Shown piece by piece: positions 34,695 through 46,981 of a DNA stretch of 64,000 nt. How positions within the stretch are numbered: position 1 is the stretch's first letter; each line of letters starts with the position of its first letter. A program made the position numbers and the translations under genes. The stretch covers positions 529,501-593,500 of the forward strand of contig JAJOZX010000486.1 in NCBI GenBank assembly GCA_023014485.1, in the 5' to 3' direction. Source of the stretch: Bathynomus jamesi. Lineage: Eukaryota > Arthropoda > Malacostraca > Isopoda > Cirolanidae. Below the pieces are notes generated by a model. The model was given only the letters and a program-made list of their open reading frames with translations. It did no database searches and was not told the origin of the DNA.

Positions 34695-35650
34695 TATATT
34701 TTATGCAGGGAGGGAGGGACAAGGATGAATGCCCGCAAAAACACCCCTCCCATGGAAGAAGAAGAAGAAGAAGAGAGCCAAAATCAAGGTCCATGGTTCT
34801 CAAGCTGCCTGGACACTCTGCGTTTGAAAGATTGGAAGTCCTGGCCCGGAGGAAAGATGGATTGAGGAAGATTGTTCCAGGAGATGACAAATTGAAAATA
34901 CCGATTAACCCTTGCATTAGATAGTTGGACAGAAAAGGAATGAAAATGTCTCGAAAGTCTGGTACTGCGTGCTCTCCTTAAGGAAGGAGGCACGCAGTAA
35001 GAGAGTTCAGAAGAGCAGTGTCCGTTATAATAGCGAGAGTAAAGAGAGATTGAGGCAACATTGCGGCGAAGAGAGAGAGAGAGATTGAAGACAGTCAGTG
35101 AGAGATAGGGAAATGATGAGACGGAAGCCTTTGACTCCACCCAGTCAAGTAGAGCTGCGCGGGTCGAACCACCCCATATATAAGAAGCGTACTCCATACA
35201 GGGATAAGACACCCGTACAGAGACAGCAACTGAGTCGGGGTAAAGAAACTGCGGAGGCGGTACAGCACATCTAACCTCTCAGAAGCTGTTTTAGAAAGAG
35301 AGTATATGTGATCTTTCCGGGAAAGATCACGAGGAAAGAAAACGCCATGAATTATAAGAGAAGAGGAAGGATTGATTGTTGAAGATGAAGGGATAGTCGT
35401 GTGGAAGATTGTGATGAGTAGACGGATGAAGGAAATGAACCGAGTTTTTGAGGCATTGAAAGCAACGAGGCTTTCTTTGCCCGTCAGAGATATTAGAAAG
35501 ATCAGAGGTCAGGTGTACCATCGCCGTCCCACGCGAAGCATTGTTAAATAAACGAGAACAGTAAAACAGAATCCAAGAACAGTTTTTCAGTTGACCTGAT
35601 TTTACAATCTTTTTTGTTATAAAGAGAAAATGAGACTTTGATCTCAAGTT
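34695..35650 (-). mobile_element. Second LINE family, RT C-terminal fragment
   Basis: On the minus strand, 35585-35330 retains a scrap ending in HHNLPHDYPFIFN. The frame 35212-34784 reads PCMEYASYIWGGSTRAALLD, RRNVASISLYSRYY, CSSELSYCVPP, STRLSRHFHSFSVQLSNARV and SIFPPGQDFQSFKRRVSRQL. These are the C-terminal signatures of Jockey/CR1-group LINEs (WGG, RRNVASLSLF, FPP..LQ.FK). The family differs from the two KELNYWE-type copies. The 3' region reaches a TA tract near 34695. Confidence 0.8.
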
Positions 35651-35696
35651 CTCATTTTATTACTTTTATTACTCTTATTAGAGCGACCAGATTATG

Positions 35697-35770
35697 TATC
35701 GACCCGTGGTTCGGATCCCACGTAAAGCTGTAGGTCCCCTCCGTCATATGACCTTAGATGTTGCGAAGGA
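35697..35770 (+). mobile_element. SINE fragment
   Basis: gtggttcggatcccacg (B box ggttcggatcc) followed by taaagctgtaggtcccctccg parallels the SINE at 22885-23185, which has aattccacgttaaactgtaggtctaagg at the same place. Diverged and truncated. Confidence 0.45.
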
Positions 35771-35784
35771 AGTTAAACAACCCC

Positions 35785-35817
<33 letters not shown>

Positions 35818-35823
<6 letters not shown>

Positions 35824-35955
35824 AAACTTCACAAGTGAATACGTGAAAATAATAAGTGATGCAAACCCAAAGGGAAAATAAAAAGTGATTCCAAGGCCTT
35901 TCGTTTATTTAGCAATACATCTCGCCAGGGAATGAAGGGAGAAGACATGAAGCAA
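35818..35955 (-). mobile_element. Penelope-like terminal repeat fragment
   Basis: Reading minus: cttctcccttcattccctggcgagatgtattgctaaataaacgaaaggccttgg... then ttttattttcccttt...ttattttcacgtattcacttgtgaag up to a TA tract (quoted in parts: the conserved blocks are ctggcgagatgtattgct and aaacgaaagg). The order matches 37127-37240 on the plus strand and the fragment at 11565-11750. No ORF. Confidence 0.5.
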
Positions 35956-36691
35956 AAAAAAAAATACTATATATATATATATATCGTAAGCAAACTACTG
36001 GGAGGGATTATCAAAAAATTACCAAGTACTATTAAGGGAAGAGAGATATTAACAAGATAGGATCTATTTTATAAATTCCCAAACTATTATTAAAATTATT
36101 TATAAAGTGTAAGAATACACATTCTAGAATTTTCTTTCCAGTTATAACTATTTTTTACTAGTTTTTTTCAAAACCTTTTCGGTAATTAATACTATGATTA
36201 GGTATATCCAAACATATGCGTTGGAATTATTCATTTTTCCGCTGTCTGTGGTAACATCTAAAGTTTATTACGTTTGACCTCTATATATATATACACAGTA
36301 TACTGAGTCGCATTAGTATTACATTCGATAGAATATATACACGACCATCCGCATTATCTCAGATTTGTACCTAAAAGCTACGTTAATTTCAATTGTTTTA
36401 AGAAAAGGTTGGAAGGTATATTTCATATTTACGTGGTCAGAGGAACTAAGGATATTTTTAAAATCAAACCTCTTTATTATAATACCTATTTTTAGCTTTG
36501 CTTAATCGATTTTGTGGAAAAGGGGAGAGGATAACATAATTCAGTACCAATGTTCATAATACTGCATAATTCAGAACCTAAAAATCTGGGGCCAACAACG
36601 CTTAATTCTCTAAAAAAAAAATGTACAAGAAGAAAACATGGATTTTATAGAAGGTTGATGATCAGAATAAAAGCGAACATACGAGTTATTA

Positions 36692-36713
36692 CAGGGTGTC
36701 TCAAAAGTCCCTG

Positions 36714-36756
<43 letters not shown>

Positions 36757-36855
36757 TATATATATATATATATATATCAGGGAACCATTCTGAGTTCATT
36801 CCCATATATATATATTATATATATATAGGTGCACAGTGACTTTTGAGATGCCCTG
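36692..36855. mobile_element. Mariner-type MITE filled with microsatellite
   Basis: Ends CAGGGTGTCTCAAAAGTCCC (left) and the complement of CAGGGCATCTCAAAAGTCAC (right), 164 bp apart. Almost the whole interior is (CA)n and (TA)n repeats with one short unique block around cagggaaccattctgag. Confidence 0.75.
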
Positions 36856-37126
36856 TATTAGTAAGCTTGAGAAAATTTTTGAATAAAATTCAGACGAAGT
36901 TTTTCGTATGCCAACTACAGTTCACAAGGAGTTTGATCCTGAAAAGTACCCTTAGAATGCGTATTCATACAGTTTATAAGTAATTTTAATGACAGTTTGG
37001 GAACTTATAAAATGGTCCATATCTTCTTAATGATATACGTTTTCTCTTAATCAGAAACTTGTTACATTTTTGCTAAACTTTCCTAACTATTTTGTTTACG
37101 CTGCACACATATACATTCCATTTCAT

Positions 37127-37240
37127 GCCTTCTCCCTTCATTCCATGGCGAGGTGTATTGCTAAATACACGAAAGGTCTTATCATTTTTCCCTGTAGGTG
37201 TGTATCATTTGTTTTTTTTTTCACGTGTTCAGTTGTAACG
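37127..37240 (+). mobile_element. Penelope-like terminal repeat fragment
   Basis: Contains tggcgag, then a perfect 7-bp stem GTGTATT (37153-37159) / AATACAC (37164-37170) closed by GCTA, then GAAA (37171-37174) and ggtcttatcatttttccct, followed by tttcacgtgttcagttgt. It is a diverged copy of the minus-strand fragment at 35818-35955. The hammerhead-like core has G where A6 is expected. Confidence 0.5.
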
Positions 37241-37378
37241 CCTAATTCGATGTTACTTTTCCGTTAAAACAATTTTGTCAGTGTCTGAATTTCAACGTAG
37301 TTGATTTTGGGAACGAGAAAATGTGTCTAACGTCCATAATTATCATATCATTCGAACATTGGCTTATATATATATATA

Positions 37379-38611
37379 TATGATCAAAAGTATTCGGACA
37401 CCGCATGGTTTTGGGAAAAATGGTTTTATTATGGCATTTAGTAACCAGTAGGTCCACCCTTTGCTTTTATTACAGCGTCAACACGTCGAGGCATACTTTC
37501 CACCAGTTTTCGGTAAGTCTGTGCAGGAATGGCTCGCCATTCCTCTTGCAGAGCTGATGCAAGAGATGCAAGTGAAGCCGGCGTGGTGTGCGGTTTCGTA
37601 TCCGTCGCTCCAGTTCGTCCCACATGTGCTCGATTGGGTTGAGATCGGGGCTCTGAGCAGGCCAGTCTAACAAATCCACCTTATTTTCACGAAACTAGTC
37701 CTGCACACGCCTTGCAGTATGGCAGGGAGCTCGATCCTGTTGAAACAAACAATGGCCATCTCCGTAGTATTGCCACAGTGTAGGGAGGGCCGAATTGTCC
37801 AGAACGTCGAGATAAACGTCAGCGTTCATGGTAGTGGGTATAACAACCAACGGGCCGAGCCCTAGCCAGGAAAAACAACCCCATACCATGATGGACCCTC
37901 CACCGAACTTCACCGTTGGACGTACACAGTTAGGAAGAAGCCGTTCTCCGGGCTGTCGCCACACCCAAACACGCCCATCAGACTGGAAGAGTGAATACCG
38001 CGACTCGTCGCTCCAAAGAACAGTTTTCCAGTCCTCCACGGTCCAGGAACGACGGGAGACACACCAGGCCAAAACGACGCGTGGCATTAACTTTTGTAAT
38101 CAGTGGCTTGTGTACAGCTGCTCTACCATAATAACCGAGTATGTGCATCTCTCTGCGGATAGTTACAGTACTAACGGAGGTACCGGATGCTCTTCCTACC
38201 TCCTCAGCGATGGAAGCGGCAGAGGACGTGCGGGACTTCTTGACATGTCGTACCAGACTTCTTCTATCACGTTCCGTCAGTTTGCGTGGTCGTCCGGAAC
38301 GTTTTTTCGCGTTAGTTGCACCGTCGTGCTTCCATCTCATGATAACATCCGCTACAGTCGACTTTGGTATATCCTGTTTGGCTGCAATGTTTCGTATAGA
38401 AACGTTACTTAAATAACATCCGATGACGAGTCCACGTTGGAACTCGGAGAGTTCACGTCCGCGCGGCATGGCTTCACAACAGTTACTGATAACTTAACAG
38501 AACACCTCAGCATTATAGTTTCGCCACGCTTTTTCCCAGCATACCTTTCGGCGAAGGTGATATTTGCAGAAATGCGGATTTTCCGGGGTGTCCGAATACT
38601 TTTGATCATAT
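37379..38611 (-). mobile_element. Tc1-like element, full length but broken
   Basis: Ends TATGATCAAAAGTATTCGGA on both sides in inverse orientation, embedded in TA tracts. About 1.23 kb with one transposase on the minus strand. Confidence 0.9.
37438..38469 (-). pseudogene. Tc1 transposase (DD34E), broken
   Basis: ATG at 38469: MPRGRELSEFQRGLVIGCY paired-like N-terminus, then [16 protein letters not shown] (GRPR hook), a second helix-turn-helix, and a frameshift near 38090. The catalytic core continues in another frame with [12 protein letters not shown] (first Asp), GSIMVWGCF and [17 protein letters not shown] (second Asp). After a TAG stop near 37695 it resumes [20 protein letters not shown] with the catalytic Glu. 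Counting from the second Asp gives 34 intervening residues, the DD34E spacing of Tc1. The last part is frameshifted near 37590. Inactive. Confidence 0.85.
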
Positions 38612-38612
38612 A

Positions 38613-38645
<33 letters not shown>

Positions 38646-38648
<3 letters not shown>

Positions 38649-39828
38649 GGTGGGCCGTAAGTTTCCATACATAGGAAAAATTAAACGTTTGTTTTTATGT
38701 TTCAGATACCCTAAGAATATGCGTTTGACGAAAGAGCAACGAATTGAAATCATACTGATGGCTGGGTCGGGAAGCAGTCGCATGGTTGCAATGAACTTTA
38801 ACAGACAACATGGAACGAACATCACACACGACACTGTGGCAAAACTTATTAACAAGTTTCAGAAAACTGGAAATGTTGCAGATCAACCGCGAAGTGGTCC
38901 AAGACGTACAGCCACCGATGAAGACACAACAGCTACGATACTTACAGCGCTTACACGGAGTCCCAGAAAAAGTACACGACGGTTGTCTGCAGAAAGTGGT
39001 GCAGCAGATCGAGTATCAGGCGCATTTTGAAAGCAAACAAATGGCATCCATACAAATTGCATATGGCACAGCATTTGAGTGAAGACGACCCGGATAGACG
39101 GATGGCATTCTGTGAATGGGCATTAACCAAAGTGAACGAGGATGCAAACTTTTCAACTAAGATCTTGTTTACTGATGAAGCAAATTTTTACGTCAATGGA
39201 GAGGTTAATCGGCAAAACATACGTTACTGGAGTAATGCTAACCCTAACTGGCTGAGTCCGACGAAGATGCAAGGTGCCGGTAAAGTGATGGTGTGGGCCG
39301 GGATATGGGGTGACAGAATTATTGGACCAATTTTTGTCAGTGGAAATCTTAATGCCGAAAGGTATCTTAACATGTTGCAAGAAGAGATTTTCCCATCCCT
39401 GCTAAACGAGGAAGGTAACTTCCCAGTTTACTTCCAGCAAGATGGAGCTCCACCTCATTATGGTCTTCACGTGCGTCGGTATTTGGATCAGCAGCAGTTT
39501 CCGGATGCTTGGATTGGTCGGCGTGGTCCTGTGGAGTGGCCTCCCAGATCCCCAGATCTCACCCCCCTTGATTTCTATCTTTGGGGGCACTTGAAGGCCA
39601 TGGTGTATCAGGAAAATACGAGACATAAATCATCTAAAGGAACGTATCACCAACGCCATTACAAGCATAACGTCAACTGTGCTAATGCGTGTTCATCAAC
39701 AGTGGGGAACACGTATTGAAATGTGTTTTCAAAACAATGGCAACCATGTAGAGCATATTATATAAATAAAAATGGTTGTCCATAAAAAAATGTTTATTTT
39801 TCCTATGTATGGAAACTTACGGCCCACC

Positions 39829-39831
<3 letters not shown>
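38646..39831 (+). mobile_element. Mariner-type element, near full length
   Basis: Ends CAGGGTGGGCCGTAAGTTTC and the exact complement at 39812-39831; the arms extend to about 34 bp (through catacataggaaaaat). TA tracts flank both sides. Length about 1186 bp with a transposase spanning most of it. Confidence 0.9.
38719..39770 (+). pseudogene. Mariner-type transposase, DD37D spacing, two frameshifts
   Basis: Starts at ATG 38719 (MRLTKEQRIEIILMAGSGS). The helix-turn-helix region with SGPRRTATDEDT is intact to about 39000, where a 1-base shift moves it to the frame that carries SSIRRILKANKW and DDPDRRMAFCEWA. Catalytic residues are present: ILFTDEANFYVNG (first Asp), VYFQQDGAPPHY (second) and PPRSPDLTPLDFYLWG (third). 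I count 37 residues between the second and third Asp. A second shift near 39615 displaces the C-terminus (LMRVHQQWGTR in the other frame). It is the best preserved mariner transposase in the window, yet broken. Confidence 0.85.

Positions 39832-39897
<66 letters not shown>
39832..39897. repeat. (TA)n microsatellite
   Basis: Pure TA run abutting the right end of the mariner element. Confidence 0.95.
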
Positions 39898-39898
<1 letters not shown>

Positions 39899-39899
39899 T

Positions 39900-42800
39900 A
39901 TTTGATTTTAGTTAATTTTCTACTGCATTTAAAACAAAGAATAAATCTCATTTGGATTTCGTAATAACGTTTTCCAGAATTTTTTCTTTACAGAGAATAA
40001 TTAAGAGAATATAAATTTCTTATTTAAAATTCAAAGGATTCGTCATTTCTTTTCTTTAAAGAATTTCTAATGAAGAATGTTTTAAAAAAACAAAAGAATA
40101 TATAAGTTGGTTATTTATAAATTCATTATTCATAGGCTGTGAAGGACAGTCAGTAAATAAAGGAAGTTGAATGGGCAAATTTCCTTTGATTTATTTAGTG
40201 GCACTTAATGAAATTTAAGTAAAAACTTAATATAAATTCTGTACTTCGTCTTTAAACCAATTAGGTAACGAAGCTGCGAAATAAGCAGCGTTGGTAAGAG
40301 TTGTTTCCAAATAGGCTAAAAACGAGCGACCAGATTACAGTACTCGTCTTTTGAGAGTAAATCTTAAAATAAAGTTAATGAGAGATAATATAGTTTGGAA
40401 ATATTCAAAGTTATACGAGCGTATCAATGGTGATATTCTAAAACCTGGTAAGACGACACCTCAAACTTTAGAATTTTGAAATTTTCAATTTACTTCATGT
40501 TGTCACATCGTACAAATTTCCTACATTAAACATTAGTCAATTTTTCCTTCTCTAAAACTGTGATTACTTACGGCTTTTTGGAGTATCACCATCGATATAC
40601 TTATATATTAACCATGACTATCAGTAATTTGCTCTTTCCCCAGTTCACATTTGTTAATAAAACATAGATTTGTGTATGACATTCTGAGATTGTCATCATA
40701 CATTCAGAATGTTCTGAGGAAGTATAGAAGTTTCTACTTAATGCAAGAGTTGATATTTTATATATATACGTTTCAACCTATCAAAGGTTCCGTACGATGA
40801 TTCCTCATTTCACGAAGATCAAGCTTGTCCGTTCCGTTTTCTCATTGTATCAGTTGCTCAGTGATACTAAGACACCTAGCACCCTCGACCTACTTAAATT
40901 GACAGTTATCATAACCAAACAAAATTGGTCACTTTAGAAAGAAATCATTTATTTTTTTAATATAAATCAATTAATATAAATTAAAATTCAGAATTAAAAC
41001 TACGACTGCTTTTCTCTATTTTCAGCACGAATAATTAAAATAATAAATGTAATTTTACCATTTATAGTGTCTAATTTATAGGCACCACTTTATATTGGCA
41101 ACTTGGTTTGTTGCCGTATTACAGAGATAGCTTTACTGAGGAAAGTTTATTTGGCTTAATTGCGTAGGCTACCAGGTTGTAGCGAAGGTTGATAGGCTGC
41201 CGTATTTATTGTTTATGCAAGTTGAAGAGATAACTTTAACGGAATCGTATCATAAATTAGTTTGTAACGGAGTCACCAGGCACTTTCATATTAAATAAAC
41301 AAGGTAAAAGATTGGGCTGAGCTGATTTTGCTTTTACTTAAACAGATAAACGGTGATTAAAAAAGTACAGTAAAGATAGCAAACAAAATGCAACTGATTA
41401 TAAATAAGCGTTCAGTTGCTAATGCTTCATATGCGGGAATTATTGTTTTATAATGAAAAACAATTGCACAGAAATATGTATATGGAAGATAAATTAAATT
41501 ATTTCACGAATTAGAAGAAGACGAACGAATGATTTTCAGTTATTTGGGAGTGAACGGAATGACAAACCCTTGCGCACTTGTCTCGGTATCAAGGGCTTGT
41601 TTGAAGAAATGTTACATCTTTAGAGGGTGAGTTACGACTAGTTTCTTCTAGTCATTGAAGTTCCTCGTACCTCTTAATTTTCCCGAATTTGTTTAGTTCC
41701 GGAAGGAAAATCAAAGGAGGAATTTATCAGGAAACGAAATAACTGTAAACTTATAAACTCGATACCTTTCATCGCGAGCTTTTACGGATATTTTCCTGAC
41801 ATCTCTTGCTTTCCGGAACTTAGTCACTTCCGATGGGTGTAAAACTTGATAATTCTCCTCGAGGTTGAAAAGTGATCTGATTGTTCCATCGGATGTCTAA
41901 TTTGTGAGGAAAGACAACAGTTCACTACACAATTAATGATCCCACCTTTTAAAGAGACTATTGTAAGGCCAATGAAAATAAGGTCTTGGCTGAAAAGATT
42001 CAAAGTTCTTAAAATCGACGATTTCACTGTACTTTAATCATTACAAGGTCGTACGGACACTTTAACAAATTAAATTATAAACAAAAATTATTTTTAGTTG
42101 GGTAGAACTTGTCAGTTTCCACGATATACAGATAATCACTATAGTGAGGTGGTTTTTTTTTGACGGAGACTAGAAAAGTGATTAATTTAGTCGGGTGGTC
42201 GCTTTGCAAAGGTTGTCACATTAGCAGGTTCTACTGTATATGGATTTCTTTTTCACTTCAAATCTTAAAAATCTGAGACATTTGTTCAGATACATAAAGC
42301 AGATTTTAAACGTTTTCCGTACAAAGATTATGTTGTAAATACATAAAGATATTACTTAAATAATCTAAATAGTCTAAACTTAAAATTGTTATGAAGTGAA
42401 TATATTTTGAAGATTTCCCACCAATTTTTAGGTTAACAACGTATTAAAACCTGAAATTTGTAAGGACCAAACCAAGAGACTTTTTTTTTTGTGCTGTGAG
42501 TGTTATCTTTACAGTACGAAGGTTATATAAAAAAAAATCAATTATTAAGAAATCTGAATTTGAAATACTAAATAAACTGTACTGCCTTTTTAAGGCTAGA
42601 ATTGCGTGAATACTTCAAATGTTTTTCGATTTATTTTTTTAAAAATATTTTGATTTAAACTCTATTCGTATTTTTAGCTGCCATATTGGTTTTGAACAAC
42701 TAAACGTTCCTCATTCAACTTAAGATTTCTTAACTGGTCCTTCGGGTTTCTATTGAATTTGTCGCGTTTCAAAGGTTTTATAAGTGTTGCGGGTTTATTT

Positions 42801-43240
42801 TAAGAATATTTATATTAAGAGATCTTTTTCGCTTAAACGTGTTAAAATAATTTATGTGTACGATGAAATAGCATAGTTAAAGTGTACAAAATTTTTTGGG
42901 AAACACTGAATGGAATAAGCTTATTTTTTTTGTGTATAAAACTATTTAGGAAATTTATTTTATTTTTTCTAGGGCAACCTGGTCTCGGGCCGGCTTAGTT
43001 GACGACTCGTACGAAGGGGCCACCTCACTCGCTCATCAGTTGGAACGTGAAGTGTACTGAAAATTAGTTCTCGTTTACCGTCCTGTCTGCTGAGCATTAC
43101 TGGATTTTTCTTACTATTTAAGATTTAATTGAACTCGAGTGAAATTTGGTGTTTCTTGATATTAATTAATATGGAGATTTAGTTAATGAAAAGTGACACT
43201 ACGAAACTTAAATTTGTTTAACCCTTTCAGTCAAAGTGGG
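39900..43240. other. AT-rich non-coding DNA
   Basis: No gene or mobile element recognised in 3.3 kb. A GC-richer patch at about 42973-43110 begins after a pyrimidine-rich tract ending in ttttttctag, which looks like a splice acceptor; it may be a non-coding or short coding host exon, but no reading frame supports this. Confidence 0.5.
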
Positions 43241-44372
43241 ACCCTAACCCTCTCAGTCATTTGGCCTCATATGAGGACCAAAAAAAAGCATGAAATTTAA
43301 ATTAATATAACTTTTTCCAAAAATATTTGGCAACAAACGTTTTTGACTCAAGAGTTTCAGTATGTCCTCAAATGAGATAAAAAATCCCGTTTTTGTTGAT
43401 TGTCAATAGATGGCAGGGTGTACAGACTGTTTACTCAAATGTTTTGAATCAGTGAGATACGCCATCTTGAAAGTGCCGGTACCAAATATTTTGCTGCTCT
43501 GTTTTTAACCACTTAAAAGCTGGTTATTGAGGTGAGTTGTGTTTTAAACTCTTTTCAAGTTATCTAAGAACGTGTTGATGCATAAATTGTTGAAAAGTAT
43601 TATAATTAAGTATTAGTAGAAGGACTATAGATAGTGTGATATCATATGAGGACAAATGTGTTGTTAGGAGTCAAACCCATATGTCAGCTGTTTATAAATT
43701 CTTCTCTATTTGCAGATACCCTAACTGCACCAGTCACTTCATATGGAAGATTTATGCGAGCCAAGCACATCCAAAGATGCTGGTAACAATAAAAGGTATG
43801 TATTTAATGTTTGGTATGTATAAATTAGGTCATACATACGTGGGTACGCACAAACTATTTTACATTATCTTGAGGTTATTCTATTATCTATTGTCCGTTT
43901 TTTTTTAGTCGTGGAATACTTATGTGACAACCTGATGTGTGTGTGTGTGTGTGTACTTTATTCCAGGAATAAAAGGAGAAGATTGGTTAACAAAGAAGTT
44001 ATACGTGAAGCTATAGATGCAATGAATGAATCAGAAGGAAGCCTCTCTGGTTCAGAGGATGAACTTTGGAATCCTGACGATGAAGAGAAAATTTCTGACG
44101 AGTCAATTTCTGCCAGTAAAGATTAGGGGTGCACCGGATATGAATTTGTCATATCCGGCCCGATACCGGATATAACCATATCTATCCGGCCGGATATATA
44201 TTATTAGGTACCGTATTATTTTTACACTCATATTGCTATGTTTTGTTTTGCTTGGGGCAAGCGCCCCCCCCCCCCCCCAAATATAAGATAAATAATAATT
44301 TAAGTATATTCAATGTTTATTGTTTTGTTCTCTTTCAGGTTCTTGTGTTGTATAAACTATTAAGTATTAATC

Positions 44373-46336
44373 ATGACAAGTTTTGTGTGGTCACTGTATA
44401 CAATAATGATCCTAGCGATATCACTGCAAAAGTGTAATATTTGCCAAAAGATTATCAACGTGGACGGAGAACGGTGTCCAAAGTCTTTTAGCACAACACC
44501 TCTTCATAAGCATTTGAAGATTAATCACCCAAAAGAGTATGCTGAAACCAAAAACGAAATGACAAAAAAAAGATAGCTGCGACTGAATCAAGGAAATAGG
44601 CACAGATAGAATACGGGCTAGACCATCAACTTCTACTGGTAGTACTCTGAAAGAAAAGAAAATGGACCAAATGAGTAAGCAGATCTCGATAGAGGAAAGC
44701 TTTTCATCTAAAAATATGAGACATCAATGACTCCAGGTCTGTGATGATTCACCGTAAAATTGGCTGATGATGGCTTTGGGCAACCAGCCATTTACTTTAG
44801 TTGAAGGTGATGGTTTTATTGATCTAATGGCCTACCTCCAACCCAGATATCTCTTACCGAGCAGAAGGTACTTCCTCTGATACTATAATTCCTCTCTTAT
44901 AATGAGTTCAGTCTACATTGCTCAGAAGCTGGAAGAATAAAGCATGTCAGCTTTTCTTCAGATATATGGACATGCACAACCTCTCGAGAAAGTTTTATAT
45001 CATTATCGGGTCACTGATAGGTAAAGATTTTGAAAGATACGATGCTGTACTACATGCCTCTCATTTCTCAGGTCGTATACTGGCAAGAATATATCTGAAA
45101 AGTTTCGCTCTATGTGGGATAGTTTGGGATCTTGATGCAAATAGAGGAATTTATTGGTGAGGGATGGAGCTAGTAATATGGCTCTTGGTAGTGACCTGGC
45201 TGAAATACCTTCAATACACTGCAGCATTCATTTACTCCAACTGGTTATTAGTGACTCAATTATGGTTCAGAGGAGTGTAATTGATATCCTTGCAAAAAGT
45301 CGCCGCCTTGCAACTCACTTTAATCATTCTCCTTTGGCCTGTAACAATTTCAAACACATTCAAGTGCAGCAAAATCTTGACCTCTCCTATTGGTTCAAGA
45401 TGTCCCAACACGTTGGAACAGTGCATATTTGATGCTAGAAAGATTATATAAATTAAAATTCCAGTGCAACTGTATTTGGTTGATCGTAGTGAATTACCTA
45501 CCATTACATCCTTCGAGTGGACACTGATACGAATCTCCTTAAAATATTAAAACATCTCCCAACTAACTCAGGAAATGAGTTCGGAAAAATCAACTTTGTC
45601 TCCGTAATCTCAAGCATTTGTATTTTACAAAGATTTCTTTCAAAGATTGGCCATGATGACCAAGGTGTTCAAACGACAAAGAGAGAACTCCTGACTTCTC
45701 TTCGAGCGCGTTTCTTGTCGGAGAGTAATGATGGGAAGTCTTTGAACATAATGAAAAACAGGGCTTATGTGACTGCGACTGCAATAGATCCGCGGTATAA
45801 GTTTTCTTTCTTTCAACAAGATCAAAAAGAGCAGGCTAAATCCTGGCTGGTTGAAGAAGTCATAGGTATTGAAAATGATGAAGGTGGTAATGATTCTAAT
45901 GAAAGTGAAGGTAATGAAAGTGGAAGCGAAAGAAGCTCAAATTCCAGTTCTCCTATGCGAAAGAGGAAAGACGAAGAGGACATTCTTGAAGCGTGTTTTA
46001 TGGAGATCACAAAAGGAGAGCAATCTGGGGAAGTTACAAGAGAAGAAAGGTTGAAAAAAAGACTGCTCCTGTTCTACTGATTGCAGAGGAGTTAGACCGA
46101 TATGCATCTGAACCTCTTGTAGATAGGAAACGCTGTCCAGTTCAAATTTGGAAGCAGGAGGACCGATTTCCTCCTTAAAACTATTGTTTCACTGCTTCTC
46201 TGCACACCCGCATCTTCTGTATTTTCAGAGAGAATGTTTTCTGAATATGGAAACATCTATGAAGCAAGGCGATCCCGAATATTGCCTAAAAGAGGAGAAA
46301 TGCTCTTGTTTCTGCACCACAACGGAAAAAAGTTCT
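44373..46336 (+). pseudogene. hAT (ZBED-type) transposase, decayed
   Basis: A BED zinc finger: CNICQKII...PLHKHLKINHP (44430-44535). After a degraded stretch, the core has RDGASNMALGSDL and IHCSIHLLQLVISDSI (45157-45280) and LAKSRRLATHFNHSPLA. Further on TATAIDPRYKFSFF (about 45770) matches the segment after the second catalytic acidic residue. An acidic serine-rich linker (45880-45950) follows. The C-terminal dimerisation region at about 46180-46336 has SSVFSERMFSEYGN and LPKRGEMLLFLHHN in a shifted frame. Several frameshifts and stops; inactive. Length and order agree with ZBED-like hAT transposases. Confidence 0.8.
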
Positions 46337-46757
46337 AAATCACTGTTTTTTTTTTTTTTTTATTCTGAAGACCTCCAGGCTGAATGGCGGCATCTGACCT
46401 ACACAATACTGCCGTCCATTCATTGATTTCATTCCAGGCATTTTATATTGTATTCAATGTATTGTTTTTACATTTGTCAAGCTTGTAATGTTTTGTATTG
46501 TTTTGAAAAAAAGGAGAAAAAAGAATGGAAAGCAAGTGCAGGGGTCTAGCAATATTTTACTCTTTTTAAAAAATTTAACGCCTAGACGTTTTTATAAAAA
46601 GCTCTGATTATATTAATAGAACTGTAGTCGTTAAGGATGGACATTGGACAGATGTTTTATTTATTCTTGTCATCAGTATTGTGTTGATTTAATATAAAAA
46701 GTGTTGCTGGACTGGTTTAGGGGTGGGCCCTGGAGGGCTTTCCATTTTTTTTTTATA

Positions 46758-46981
46758 CACGGTGAACCAAAAGTAGGTGGACAGTAGGTTGAATACGGTT
46801 TGTGTTATATTATATTATAACTATGGTGTTCATTATAACTATGGTGTTTGTGTTATATTATATTAAATATTATAACTAAATTTATTTAAATTTTATTTTG
46901 TATTATAGTATACAAAAAAATTAAATATGTATTCTCAAAATAAACGTTATCATTTACTGTCCACCTACATTTGGTTCACCC
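46758..46981. mobile_element. Small mariner-like MITE in the hAT element
   Basis: Ends CACGGTGAACCAAAAGTAGG (left) and the complement of TAGGGTGAACCAAATGTAGG (right), with matching ggtggacagta blocks and flanking TA. The interior is AT-rich with a tandem duplication of ctatggtgttcattataa-like sequence. No coding capacity. Confidence 0.75.

Noticed and set aside
40264..40345. Possible SINE sharing gagcgaccagatta with 35678-35692
   Set aside because: Only about 14 bases are shared and no promoter boxes are clear.
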